This document shows positions 39,646 to 47,181 of a DNA stretch of 64,000 nucleotides, one piece after another. The stretch's first letter is position 1, and the number at the start of each line of letters is the position of its first letter. Under the pieces are notes generated by a model. The model worked only from the letters and a program-made list of their open reading frames with translations. It made no database searches and had not been told where the DNA came from. Origin of the DNA: Flavobacterium rivuli WB 3.3-2 = DSM 21788 (GTDB lineage: Bacteria; Bacteroidota; Bacteroidia; Flavobacteriales; Flavobacteriaceae); NCBI RefSeq assembly GCF_000378485.1, contig NZ_KB899968.1, forward strand, positions 310,001 to 374,000, given 5' to 3'. The position numbers and the translations under genes are program-made.

Positions 39646-40176
39646 TTATTGTTTTACAAACTGAAGCTCTAAAGCTATCTTAACCTCTTCGCCAAGCATT
39701 ACACCACCTGTTTCAAGGGCAGCGTTCCAGCTAAGGCCAAAGTCTTTACGGTTAATTTTTCCTGTTACAGAGAAACCAGATTTAATATTACCCCAAGGGT
39801 CTTTCTGGATTCCGCCATATTCTACAGCAAGGGTAACCACTTTAGTTTCGCCGTGTAACGTAAGGTCGCCGGTTACTACATATTCGCCTTCTTCTGCTTT
39901 TGCTACCGATGTAGATTTAAAAGTAAGTTTCGGGAATTTTTCTGCATCAAAGAAATCAGCACTTTTAAGGTGCCCATCACGGTCAGCATTATTAGTGTTT
40001 ATAAAATCTACATCGGCGCTAAAGTCGAATGTAGCGTTATCAAAGTTTTCATCTTCTGAAGTAGCTGTAGCTTCAAATTTTGTGAAGTTACCGGAAACGT
40101 TTGTAAACATTAAGTGTTTTACTTTAAATCCTACTTCTGAGTGTGTTGGGTCTAATACCCATTTTGTTGTTGACAT
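39646..40176 (-). CDS. YceI-family lipid-binding (lipocalin-like) protein
   Basis: 176 residues. MSTTKWVLDPTHSEVGFKVKHL, followed by VSGNFTKFEAT, FKSTSVAKAEEGEYVVTGDLTLHGETK and GFSVTGKINRKDFGLSW, is the classical YceI signature (polyprenoid-binding beta barrel). There is no signal peptide, so this copy is cytoplasmic, unlike E. coli YceI. Its promoter carries the same TTG-N8-CAA box as the pirin gene upstream, so both are probably controlled by the adjacent Crp/Fnr-like protein. Proteins of this family are often tied to isoprenoid-quinone or stress physiology; the ligand here is unknown. Confidence 0.92.
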   Translation of the reverse strand: MSTTKWVLDPTHSEVGFKVKHLMFTNVSGNFTKFEATATSEDENFDNATFDFSADVDFINTNNADRDGHLKSADFFDAEKFPKLTFKSTSVAKAEEGEYVVTGDLTLHGETKVVTLAVEYGGIQKDPWGNIKSGFSVTGKINRKDFGLSWNAALETGGVMLGEEVKIALELQFVKQ

Positions 40177-40241
40177 AATTTTAAATTTTTATGGTTTATT
40201 AATTTGTTCTAAAAAAAGTTGTGTTGTTTAAATGAACTATG

Positions 40242-40285
40242 CAAATCTCCGACTTAAAACTTCCCCCCGCATTGAACTGGGACAA
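40242..40285 (-). promoter_or_regulatory. Crp/Fnr-type box and -7 element upstream of the YceI gene
   Basis: On the minus strand TTGTCCCAGTTCAA (40272-40285) fits the Fnr/Crp half-site pattern TTG-N8-CAA. Exactly 22 bases downstream is GAGATTTG (40242-40249), a weak -7 element that keeps A and TTTG. The box lies at about -42, where class II activators bind, and no -33 TTG is present. Confidence 0.6.
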
Positions 40286-40299
40286 GAAAAATATTTTTT

Positions 40300-41175
40300 T
40301 TATAATTGCATGGGTACTTCCATTAATAATATTTCGGCATCCTGAGAGTTGGCTGTAATATCAATAGTATTAATATCCCAAATGCCAAGGCCGTCGCGAT
40401 CATTAAGTTTAATGCTGCCTATGCTTATATCGCCTTTTAAAACAAAGGCATAAATGCCGTTGCCTTTTTTCTTAAGGTTGTATTTTGTTGTAAAGCCATT
40501 GTCAAACTGCCCCATGTGGAACCATGCATCCTGGTGTATCCATACGCCTTCATCGTCCTGGTTAGGCGAAAGTATTTGTTTCAATTTGTTGTGCCTTGCA
40601 GTAACATCAAGCGTTATCTGGTCGTATCGCGGTGTAACATTATGCTTGTTAGGATACAGCCAAATTTGTAAAAACTTGGTAAGCTTGTCTTTATTTTTGT
40701 TGTATTCACTGTGCTGAATTCCGGTACCGGCGCTCATTACCTGTATATCGCCTTTTTTAATTACAGCAGTAGTACCCATGCTGTCTTTATGCTCCAGGTC
40801 GCCTTCCAATGGGATAGAAATTATCTCCATATTATCATGCGGGTGTGTGCCAAACCCCATGCCTGGATCTACACGGTCATCATTTAACACCCTAAGTACA
40901 CCAAAGTGCATCCTGTCGGGATTATGGTAATTAGCAAAACTAAAGGAGTGGTGCGAATCCAGCCAGCCATGGTTGGCATGGCCGCGGGTATCAGCTTTAT
41001 GTAAAACGGAATTTTCTGCAAGTTTAGAATCTGCATTAGGCAGGTGGTTGTAGCCAATAGGTTCTAAAGGGGTTATTTCGTCAATATCATTATCGAGGGC
41101 TTTGCCTATAGTTGCCGATGTAATAAACATACCAGTGCCCATAAGGCCTTTGCGTATAAAATCTTTTCTGTCCAT
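40300..41175 (-). CDS. Pirin-family protein with an N-terminal export-like segment
   Basis: 291 residues. The bicupin pirin domain has RGHANHGWLDSHHSFSFANY, FGVLRVLNDDRVDPGMGFGT, HPHDNMEIISIPLEGDLEHKDSMG (metal-binding His and Glu) and SAGTGIQHSEYN. This is the YhhW-like quercetin-2,3-dioxygenase type. About 45 extra residues precede it, starting MDRKDFIRKGLMGTGMFITS, which looks like a Tat-type leader in which the twin arginine is R-K rather than R-R. Most pirins lack a leader, so location (periplasm or cytoplasm) is uncertain. It shares the Crp/Fnr box with the YceI gene. Substrate unknown. Confidence 0.85.
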   Translation of the reverse strand: MDRKDFIRKGLMGTGMFITSATIGKALDNDIDEITPLEPIGYNHLPNADSKLAENSVLHKADTRGHANHGWLDSHHSFSFANYHNPDRMHFGVLRVLNDDRVDPGMGFGTHPHDNMEIISIPLEGDLEHKDSMGTTAVIKKGDIQVMSAGTGIQHSEYNKNKDKLTKFLQIWLYPNKHNVTPRYDQITLDVTARHNKLKQILSPNQDDEGVWIHQDAWFHMGQFDNGFTTKYNLKKKGNGIYAFVLKGDISIGSIKLNDRDGLGIWDINTIDITANSQDAEILLMEVPMQL

Positions 41176-41203
41176 AACTATTATTCATTGGTTAATTACA
41201 GTA

Positions 41204-41247
41204 CAAAGTTGCGCCAATTGAAAGTTGTGTGCATTGAACTGGGACAA
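41204..41247 (-). promoter_or_regulatory. Crp/Fnr-type box and -7 element upstream of the pirin gene
   Basis: The same TTGTCCCAGTTCAA (41234-41247) within an identical 21-base stretch (41231-41251), again exactly 22 bases upstream of a -7-like CAACTTTG (41204-41211). The ATG of the pirin gene is 28 bases further on. Confidence 0.62.
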
Positions 41248-41260
41248 GAAAGAAAAATTT

Positions 41261-41420
41261 TAGATTTCAGAGGGCAGATTTTAGATTTAGCTTCACTCGC
41301 ATGGGTAACTATGCTTAGAATTGTTGTTCTAAAGAGCAAGAGTGTAATTCAATCTGAAATCTGAAATCATAAATCTGAAATGGTAGCTAATCTGAAATCT
41401 AAATTCTTAAATCTGAAATC
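41261..41420. repeat. AT-rich repeat with TCTGAAAT units
   Basis: Five TCTGAAAT copies on the right side (41352-41419) face related TTTCAGA/TTTTAGA units on the left (41261-41290), with AGCTTCACTC opposite GAGTGTAATT. It is an imperfect inverted repeat between the Crp/Fnr and pirin genes. The outer arms of the element at 54055-54350 belong to the same family. Confidence 0.55.
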
Positions 41421-41424
41421 AAAT

Positions 41425-42012
41425 TTAATGCTTCGCTATCTTCGCCCTTGTCTTGCTTAAAAATTCGGCAGAGATGCCAAGGTATGATGCTATATAATGT
41501 TGTGCTACGCGTTGGGAAAGGGTTGGGTAAAGGTCTAAAAATTCAAGGTACTTGTCTAACGCCGTCATAGAGATGGTATTGAAAAGCCTGTTTTGTGTAG
41601 CGGCAAGATTGCGCTGCAGCAATATCCTGAAAGCCCTTTCAAACCGTGGTGCCCTCTCGTATAATTCTTCTTTTGCTTCGGGAGAGAATATCAGGAACTC
41701 CGAATCTTCAAGCGTTTCTATAAATACCTTACTGGGTTTTTTATCGTAAATGTTGAATGATATATCACCCACCCACGAGTCTTCTATTCCAAACTGAAGG
41801 ATAACCTCAAAGCCATTTGGGTCTACAAAATATTTGCGTACAACTCCTTTTACTACAAAGGCTTCAAAATTGCACATTTCGCCTTCGTGCAGCATGATGG
41901 TTTTTTTAGGAACCTTTTTCAGTTCCATCAGCGAGTTGAATATTTCCAGTTCCTCTTCTGTAAAAGTTACATAGCGGCTGATGTTTTTATTTATCATTTC
42001 GAAAGCATCCAT
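41425..42012 (-). CDS. Crp/Fnr-family transcriptional regulator
   Basis: 195 residues. An N-terminal cyclic-nucleotide-binding-type beta barrel (about 20-115; KKTIMLHEGEMCNFEAFVVKGVVRKYF) is followed by the dimerisation helix (ELYERAPRFERAFRILLQRNL) and a short C-terminal helix-turn-helix (RVAQHYIASYLGISAEFLSKTRAKI). There are no Fnr-type cysteines for an Fe-S cluster, and the cAMP contact residues are not evident, so the signal is unknown. The neighbouring pirin and YceI promoters both carry TTG-N8-CAA boxes, making these genes its likely targets. Confidence 0.86.
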   Translation of the reverse strand: MDAFEMINKNISRYVTFTEEELEIFNSLMELKKVPKKTIMLHEGEMCNFEAFVVKGVVRKYFVDPNGFEVILQFGIEDSWVGDISFNIYDKKPSKVFIETLEDSEFLIFSPEAKEELYERAPRFERAFRILLQRNLAATQNRLFNTISMTALDKYLEFLDLYPTLSQRVAQHYIASYLGISAEFLSKTRAKIAKH

Positions 42013-42075
42013 ATCCTGTAAGGTTTATATACAAATATAATCCTTTTTATAAAGCCTGAATAAAGGAATACCTAT

Positions 42076-42119
42076 AAATAGAAAACCACGAACTGCATTA
42101 ATAAATATGCTGTTCGTGG
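42076..42119 (-). terminator. Intrinsic terminator after the ABC-TlpA fusion gene
   Basis: On the minus strand CCACGAAC...GTTCGTGG (42086-42119), with additional inner GCAT/ATGC pairing, is followed by TTTTCTATTT. It lies 24 bases past the stop codon. Confidence 0.8.
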
Positions 42120-42142
42120 CCTAATATCAGGAGTTAAAAAAA

Positions 42143-44359
42143 CTATTTTTCTTCCGCAAGGCCTAAGGTTTCCCTTAGCACTTTTTCGAATATTTTATCT
42201 TCCGGCTGCGGTAATTGTGCATTTACAAAATTACCATTAGGATCTATAAGTATAAAACGCGGAATTGTTCCGGCATTATACTGTTTACCAAACAATTCAT
42301 CATTATTAATGTGCAGTTGCAAGACCTTTTTAGTTTTTGCCTTAGCTTCCATCGCCCAGTCGGCAATGTTTTTATCTACACTTATAGCCATAAATTTAAT
42401 GTTCTCCTTTTGGTATTTATCGGCCAGTTTATCAAAGTAAGGCGATTGCTGCCTGCATGGCCCACACCACGTAGCCCATACATCTATAATAACATATTTG
42501 CCTTTAAAATCGGCAAGGTTGTACTGTTTGCCATCTATGCCCGTAGCGCTAAAAAGTGGCGCAGGCATACCTTTGCCCAGGCTTTCTATAGTCTTGTTAT
42601 TGGCTATGGTATTGTTATAATATTTTTTATCGGTAAAGCCATTGCTGTAATCAGCTAACAGCGTAGTCCTGTCGGCAGTGGTAGAAGCATCTTTAAGGCT
42701 GTTGTTTAACTGGTAAAAAAGCATTTTATCTTTAAAAGATCCCGGCTTAAGTTTGGCAATAGCAGCAAGTGTTTTGCTGTTCTCATCAAGGTCCCGCTTA
42801 TCAAGGGCGATCAATTGCGATTTTACATAGTCAAAATAGGCCTGATTAGCCAGCAATCCTTCATCATCAAGTGGTACACTCTTTTTCATTTCCTTAATAT
42901 CTTCTGTCTCAACAGTCTTTTCGCCGGGATACATAAGGGCACGTTTCTTAACAAATGTGTTCCAAAGATTTAAGTATTCTATTGTACCCATTATTTTGCT
43001 CTTATCTAAAAAGTCTTTTTTAGGTACGTAATTATCTATTGTTTTAAAACTTGTAGATTCGGACATCGCGCTTTTCCAGTCGCTTACCAGTCTTTTGGTT
43101 ATAAACTCCGGGTTATCCATAAAGATATTCTCCTGAATATAATAGGACACTGCACTTCCCGAAAAGTTTTCTTTAGAGTTAAATTCTTCTTCCGGCAGGC
43201 GTGTACCCCTAACTTTTACGTCCTGGCCTTTTTTGTAAAAGTTAACTTCTACATCTACACTATCATTTGCACTCACTAATATTGGGGCATTAAGCATTTC
43301 GTTAAATACAAGCACGTACTTTATTAGCGGAAGTTTTTTATCGAACACGTATTTAAAAGCATTGTCCTTAACAGGTATTACTGCAAGGGTATCGTTATTT
43401 AAAAAGGTATTCATTAAGTATATGTTTTGCGGAACATGCTCGCCATTAATAGTACCTGTTACAACCGTTCTGTTATGGGGTTTTGTGGTGTTAGGCCATA
43501 AAGTGTATACCAGTAAGCCTATTACAATTACCGTAACACCGGCAAGGGCACCAAAACGTTTTGCATTGCCGGCAAATGCCTGTTTAATGCTTTTATGCTT
43601 ATACCACTCGAAACCTATATATAACGTAAAAATGGTAAGTAGGAAACTTGCCGTTTCCGAGTAAGTTACCCAGTAACCCAATTGGCTGCCTTTAGGGTAA
43701 GACGCCATTTTGCTTAAAAGTTCTAACGGGTACCAGTCTGGCGTTACATTAAATGCTTTTAAAAATATAAAAGCCAGTAACAGGAAGAACCCAATAAGTA
43801 TAGACCATATAAAACTTGGCAATAATACGGATAGTATGTATTGAAAAGCCGTAAAAAAGAGCGATGCTAAAAAAAGGCGTGCCACTAACCAAAATAATTC
43901 GGCGTAGGCAAATTCAAACGTCGCCGATTTTGGCACTTCTAAAAAGAACGTAGCAATATAACCGCCAAGATAACTTAAACCTACTAACGTGCCTATGGCA
44001 ATAAGGTTAGAAAACAGGACCACCAAAAATTTAGAAAAGTAAATAGAGGTCTTTTTTATGGGTTGGGTTTCCATAAGCTGCCAGCCGCCATTTTTATGGT
44101 CAAGCTGTGTAATACGGCTTACGGTGATAATAATAAGTAATGGAAAAAAGAAACCCGCGAAAGGGTCGAGGCAGCTTTCTATAAATTTAATGTAGTAATT
44201 GTAAGGTATGCCGGCATCTTTATTTTCGCCTTCCTGGGCAAACATTACAGCGATCCATATTAGTGGCGATACCGCACCTAATATAACCGACCATAAGTAA
44301 ATTCCCGTTCCTCTTTTCTTTATATGTTCTGCCGCGAGGGCTGTAGTAAAATTTTGCAT
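42143..44359 (-). CDS. ABC-2-type permease fused to DUF4369-like and TlpA thioredoxin domains
   Basis: 738 residues with an unusual order. Residues about 1-250 hold six hydrophobic segments of an ABC-2 (lantibiotic-immunity-type) permease. A further membrane segment (about 268-288, AGVTVIVIGLLVYTLW) leads to a beta-rich DUF4369-like region (VVTGTINGEHVPQNIYLMN), a helical linker (about 400-590) and a TlpA/ResA-type thioredoxin domain. The latter has WATWCGPC (CGPC at 632-635) and the cis-proline motif TIPR (about 698-701). By topology the thioredoxin part should face the periplasm. The ATPase is encoded 18 bases upstream. The fusion suggests coupling of export or membrane extraction to thiol reduction (inference). 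No frameshift signs. Confidence 0.85.
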   Translation of the reverse strand: MQNFTTALAAEHIKKRGTGIYLWSVILGAVSPLIWIAVMFAQEGENKDAGIPYNYYIKFIESCLDPFAGFFFPLLIIITVSRITQLDHKNGGWQLMETQPIKKTSIYFSKFLVVLFSNLIAIGTLVGLSYLGGYIATFFLEVPKSATFEFAYAELFWLVARLFLASLFFTAFQYILSVLLPSFIWSILIGFFLLLAFIFLKAFNVTPDWYPLELLSKMASYPKGSQLGYWVTYSETASFLLTIFTLYIGFEWYKHKSIKQAFAGNAKRFGALAGVTVIVIGLLVYTLWPNTTKPHNRTVVTGTINGEHVPQNIYLMNTFLNNDTLAVIPVKDNAFKYVFDKKLPLIKYVLVFNEMLNAPILVSANDSVDVEVNFYKKGQDVKVRGTRLPEEEFNSKENFSGSAVSYYIQENIFMDNPEFITKRLVSDWKSAMSESTSFKTIDNYVPKKDFLDKSKIMGTIEYLNLWNTFVKKRALMYPGEKTVETEDIKEMKKSVPLDDEGLLANQAYFDYVKSQLIALDKRDLDENSKTLAAIAKLKPGSFKDKMLFYQLNNSLKDASTTADRTTLLADYSNGFTDKKYYNNTIANNKTIESLGKGMPAPLFSATGIDGKQYNLADFKGKYVIIDVWATWCGPCRQQSPYFDKLADKYQKENIKFMAISVDKNIADWAMEAKAKTKKVLQLHINNDELFGKQYNAGTIPRFILIDPNGNFVNAQLPQPEDKIFEKVLRETLGLAEEK

Positions 44360-44377
44360 CGTTGTGTAAGTAAGGTG

Positions 44378-45289
44378 TTATTGTTGATTTACAAGCGCCA
44401 TAAACCATTCTTCGAGGCCGTTAAGTATCTTTATTTCATATACTTCGGCACCGCTGTTTACAAGGGCTTTGGCAAATGCGGGTATAGCTTCGCGCCCCGG
44501 CAGCTCCAGCACCAGTTGCGACTGGCTTTCCTGTATTGCAGTAGGGTGGTCTATAGCCAGTTTAGGCAGCCAGGCTTCGGCATCTTTAAGAGATACCATA
44601 ATTTTGCAGGTGCCCGATTGTTGGCCAAGTTCTTCAATAGTACCTTCAAAACGTAATTTGCCATTACTAATAATGCCCACATGGGTACACATCCTTTCAA
44701 TTTCGGCAAGTAAGTGGCTCGATACAAATATGGTAATGCCCTTTTCTTTATTCAGTTTTACAAGCAACTGCCTTATATCGCGCATACCGTTAGGGTCAAG
44801 CCCGTTTACAGGTTCGTCCAGTAAAAGCAATTGCGGTTCGCTTAGCAGTGCCATAGCAATGGCAAGGCGCTGTTTCATACCCAGAGAGTATTGCCTGGCC
44901 TTACGCTTGGCATCGCGGGTAAGGCCCACAAGGCTTAGTACTTCGGCAATCTTAGTTTCGGGCAGGTTGCGCAGCTTGGCAATATACTTAAGGTTATCGG
45001 TACCGCTAAGGTGCAGGTACAGTGCAGGGCTCTCTACAAGCGACCCTATATTATCGAACACCTGTGGTAACTGGCCTGCCAATGGCTTGCCGAAAATTTG
45101 TATGGAGTTTTCCTGCTCCGGCAAAATACCCGTAAGCAATCGCATTGTGGTCGATTTACCGGCACCGTTAGGCCCCAGGAAACCATAAATAGAACCTTTA
45201 GGGATGTTTAACGATACGTCGTCGAGTACTTTGCGCTGTTTAGAATAATTAAAATTGAGTCCATGAGTCTGGATGATGTATTCTGACAT
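44378..45289 (-). CDS. ABC transporter ATP-binding protein (BcrA/CcmA-like)
   Basis: 303 residues from the ATG at 45289 (MSEYIIQTHGLNFNY); the longer frame to 45325 lacks family sequence. Walker A GPNGAGKSTTM, Q-loop region GSLVESPALYLHLSGTDNL, signature YSLGMKQRLAIAMALL, Walker B LLLLDEPVNGLDP and the H-loop SSHLL. The VESPALYLHLSGxDNL stretch is typical of bacitracin/lantibiotic-immunity exporters. The C-terminal extension (about 220-303) is also usual for this group. It forms an operon with the permease-TlpA fusion and should energise it. Confidence 0.9.
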   Translation of the reverse strand: MSEYIIQTHGLNFNYSKQRKVLDDVSLNIPKGSIYGFLGPNGAGKSTTMRLLTGILPEQENSIQIFGKPLAGQLPQVFDNIGSLVESPALYLHLSGTDNLKYIAKLRNLPETKIAEVLSLVGLTRDAKRKARQYSLGMKQRLAIAMALLSEPQLLLLDEPVNGLDPNGMRDIRQLLVKLNKEKGITIFVSSHLLAEIERMCTHVGIISNGKLRFEGTIEELGQQSGTCKIMVSLKDAEAWLPKLAIDHPTAIQESQSQLVLELPGREAIPAFAKALVNSGAEVYEIKILNGLEEWFMALVNQQ

Positions 45290-45356
45290 GGTTTGTTTTG
45301 GTTTATTGGCTAATATTACAAACATACATAATTTTCTTATGCATGATAAAATTTAT

Positions 45357-45401
45357 GCCACGAATTTCACAAATTCAACGAATTAAGAAAATCTTTGTGG
45401 C
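45357..45401. repeat. Dispersed repeat, GCCACGAATT..GTGGC type
   Basis: GCCACGAATTTCACAAATTC...TTTGTGGC, an imperfect inverted repeat in the divergent gap between the ABC ATPase and yaaA. I recognise this sequence type from Flavobacteria intergenic regions. Confidence 0.45.
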
Positions 45402-45478
45402 AATAGGTTCTTTAGGCTAAAAATCGTGCTTGCAGGTATAGCATTCTATTAGTACTTTTGATATATAAACCGCAATAC

Positions 45479-46237
45479 ATGAAAATTGTTATATCGCCGG
45501 CTAAATCGCTGGATTTTGAAACTAAACTTCCCACAAAAAAACATACACAGCCTGCTTTTTTAAATGATGCTAAAGTGGTGCACGAAGCTGTTAAGGAAAA
45601 ATCGCCGGCAGAGCTAATGGAACTAATGCACATAAGTGATAAGCTGGCCGACCTTAACTGGCAGCGCAACCAGGAGTGGAAAACTCCGTTTACGGCGAAA
45701 AATGCCCGCCCTGCCATATATGCCTTTAACGGCGATGTGTACACCGGCTTTGATGCCTACACTTTGCCTGTAGCTAAATTGACCAAACTACAGGATTGCC
45801 TGCGCATACTGTCTGGCTTATATGGTTTATTAAAGCCACTTGACCTTATGCAACCGTACCGACTGGAAATGGGTACGCAACTGCCAATAGGGGAGAACAA
45901 AAATTTATATGAATACTGGAAAAACATCATTACGCAATCGCTTAACGATGAACTTAAAGATGGTGAATTGTTTGTAAACCTTGCCAGTAAAGAATATTTT
46001 GATGCTGTAGATGCTAAAGCCCTTAAAGTGCCGGTTATTGTACCGGAATTTAAAGATTATAAAGACGGCAACCTGCGCATGGTAAGCTTTTTTGCAAAGA
46101 AGGCGCGAGGCATGATGGTACGTTACATTATAGATAAAAACGTAAAGACGTTAAAAGGGCTGAAAGGGTTTGATTATGATGGATACCGCTTTGACCCAAA
46201 GCTGAGTGAAGGTAACACACTTGTTTTTACGAGATAG
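45479..46237 (+). CDS. yaaA: YaaA-family peroxide-stress protein
   Basis: 252 residues from the ATG at 45479 (MKIVISPAKSLDFETKLP), with the seven extra upstream codons judged non-coding. ISPAKSLDFE, PAIYAFNGDVYTGFDAYTL, LRILSGLYGLLKPLDLMQPYRLEMGT, NLASKEYFDAV and VVPEFKDYKDG are the family's conserved blocks. In E. coli YaaA lowers free iron and protects DNA from oxidative damage. It is followed by a small unknown gene. Confidence 0.94.
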   Translation: MKIVISPAKSLDFETKLPTKKHTQPAFLNDAKVVHEAVKEKSPAELMELMHISDKLADLNWQRNQEWKTPFTAKNARPAIYAFNGDVYTGFDAYTLPVAKLTKLQDCLRILSGLYGLLKPLDLMQPYRLEMGTQLPIGENKNLYEYWKNIITQSLNDELKDGELFVNLASKEYFDAVDAKALKVPVIVPEFKDYKDGNLRMVSFFAKKARGMMVRYIIDKNVKTLKGLKGFDYDGYRFDPKLSEGNTLVFTR

Positions 46238-46280
46238 AGCTTAAAGACTTGAGATAATAGATAAAAGACAGGAAAAAAAC

Positions 46281-46631
46281 ATGAATTTCAACGATTTACT
46301 GAACAATGACAGTTCAGAGAAAAATAAGAGGCAGGGAGTCGTTATCTTTTTTAATTACGGACACACAAACCTTGAGCCGCTACATGAATTGGAAAGCAAA
46401 CTGAGGATACTGTTATATAATTCCGGTACCGGTGAGCTGGATGGGCACCAGATGGCATTAGATATGCTTGATGGCTTTCTATATTTTTATGGAGACAGTG
46501 CCGAAGAATTATTTAAAACTATTAAACCTGCGCTGCTTGCCACACCTTTTATGAAAAAAGCCGAAGTGAACCTGCGTTTTGGGATATCCGGGGATAATAA
46601 GGTGACAGATATTGATTTTATATTGGAGTAA
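46281..46631 (+). CDS. Hypothetical small soluble protein
   Basis: 116 residues: no signal peptide and no membrane helix. It has an alternating alpha/beta pattern: VVIFFNYGHTNLEPLHELESKL, GELDGHQMALDMLDGFLYFYGDS, KKAEVNLRFGI. I do not recognise the family. The size and the GxGELDGH segment resemble small single-domain proteins paired with toxins or stress genes, but there is no toxin next to it. It lies 43 bases after yaaA, probably in the same transcript. Confidence 0.65.
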   Translation: MNFNDLLNNDSSEKNKRQGVVIFFNYGHTNLEPLHELESKLRILLYNSGTGELDGHQMALDMLDGFLYFYGDSAEELFKTIKPALLATPFMKKAEVNLRFGISGDNKVTDIDFILE

Positions 46632-46640
46632 TTTAAGTTA

Positions 46641-46703
46641 TTCCATTTCGACCAAGGAGAAATCTGTATTTATTATTAAGATTTCTCCTTCGTCGAAATG
46701 GAA
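46641..46703. repeat. Inverted repeat, TTCCATTTCGAC..AAGGAGAAATCT type
   Basis: Arms 46641-46665 and 46679-46703 are reverse complements at 24 of 25 positions, with a 13-base AT loop. The element sits between two convergent genes (46631 and 46739), where it could also work as a bidirectional terminator. Confidence 0.75.
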
Positions 46704-46738
46704 CGACACATTCTGTCAGCTGTGACTGCGACTGAGAA

Positions 46739-47032
46739 CTACATTCCTTCTTTCAATTTCTTCATGAAATCTTTAAAGGCAGGCAGAAACTCTTCAAGCA
46801 AAGCGTTGTCTTTATTGCGTAGCATTACCTCGCTAAATAGCTTTAAGCCAATGGCAAACTCTGCCGACTGGTTTACATCATTAAAAAGGTCGCGTTCCTG
46901 CATTATTTTTATAATGTTGAAAATGTTATCATGGTTATCAAATTCTACAACAACCGGCTGTTGCAGCTCTTCATCTTTAGGGTTGTGGGTATGCTCTAAA
47001 GTAATTTTGTACTGGTTATATTTTGCATTCAT
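46739..47032 (-). CDS. DUF3861-family protein
   Basis: 97 residues. NQYKITLEHTHNPK, PVVVEFDNHDNIFNIIKIMQ and SAEFAIGLKLFSEVMLRNKDNALLEEF match the DUF3861 family as I recall it. It is soluble, with no catalytic motifs visible; function unknown. It starts just after the terminator of the efflux operon (47045-47083), so it needs its own promoter, which I cannot identify clearly. Confidence 0.75.
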   Translation of the reverse strand: MNAKYNQYKITLEHTHNPKDEELQQPVVVEFDNHDNIFNIIKIMQERDLFNDVNQSAEFAIGLKLFSEVMLRNKDNALLEEFLPAFKDFMKKLKEGM

Positions 47033-47044
47033 AATTTATGGTTT

Positions 47045-47083
47045 TAAAAAAACCTGACACACTTTTTAAGGGTGTGCCAGGTT
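47045..47083 (-). terminator. Intrinsic terminator of the efflux operon
   Basis: On the minus strand AACCTGGCACAC...GTGTGTCAGGTT (one mismatch) followed by TTTTTTTAAAAC, about 100 bases past the MFS stop codon. Confidence 0.82.
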
Positions 47084-47181
47084 CGCGCTGGTTAGGCAAA
47101 GTTAAATTTTATTGAGTTTTTAAGATTATTGTCTATTATCTTCAGTCTGTCATCTTTCTAATGATCCAACAATCTAAAATC

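Noticed and set aside
41261..41420. CRISPR-like array because of repeated TCTGAAAT units
   Set aside because: Units are 8 bases, irregularly spaced, partly inverted and without unique spacers; no cas genes nearby.
44469..45188. 239-codon open frame antisense to the ABC ATPase
   Set aside because: A Ser/Arg/Pro-rich shadow of conserved ATPase motifs, without family similarity.
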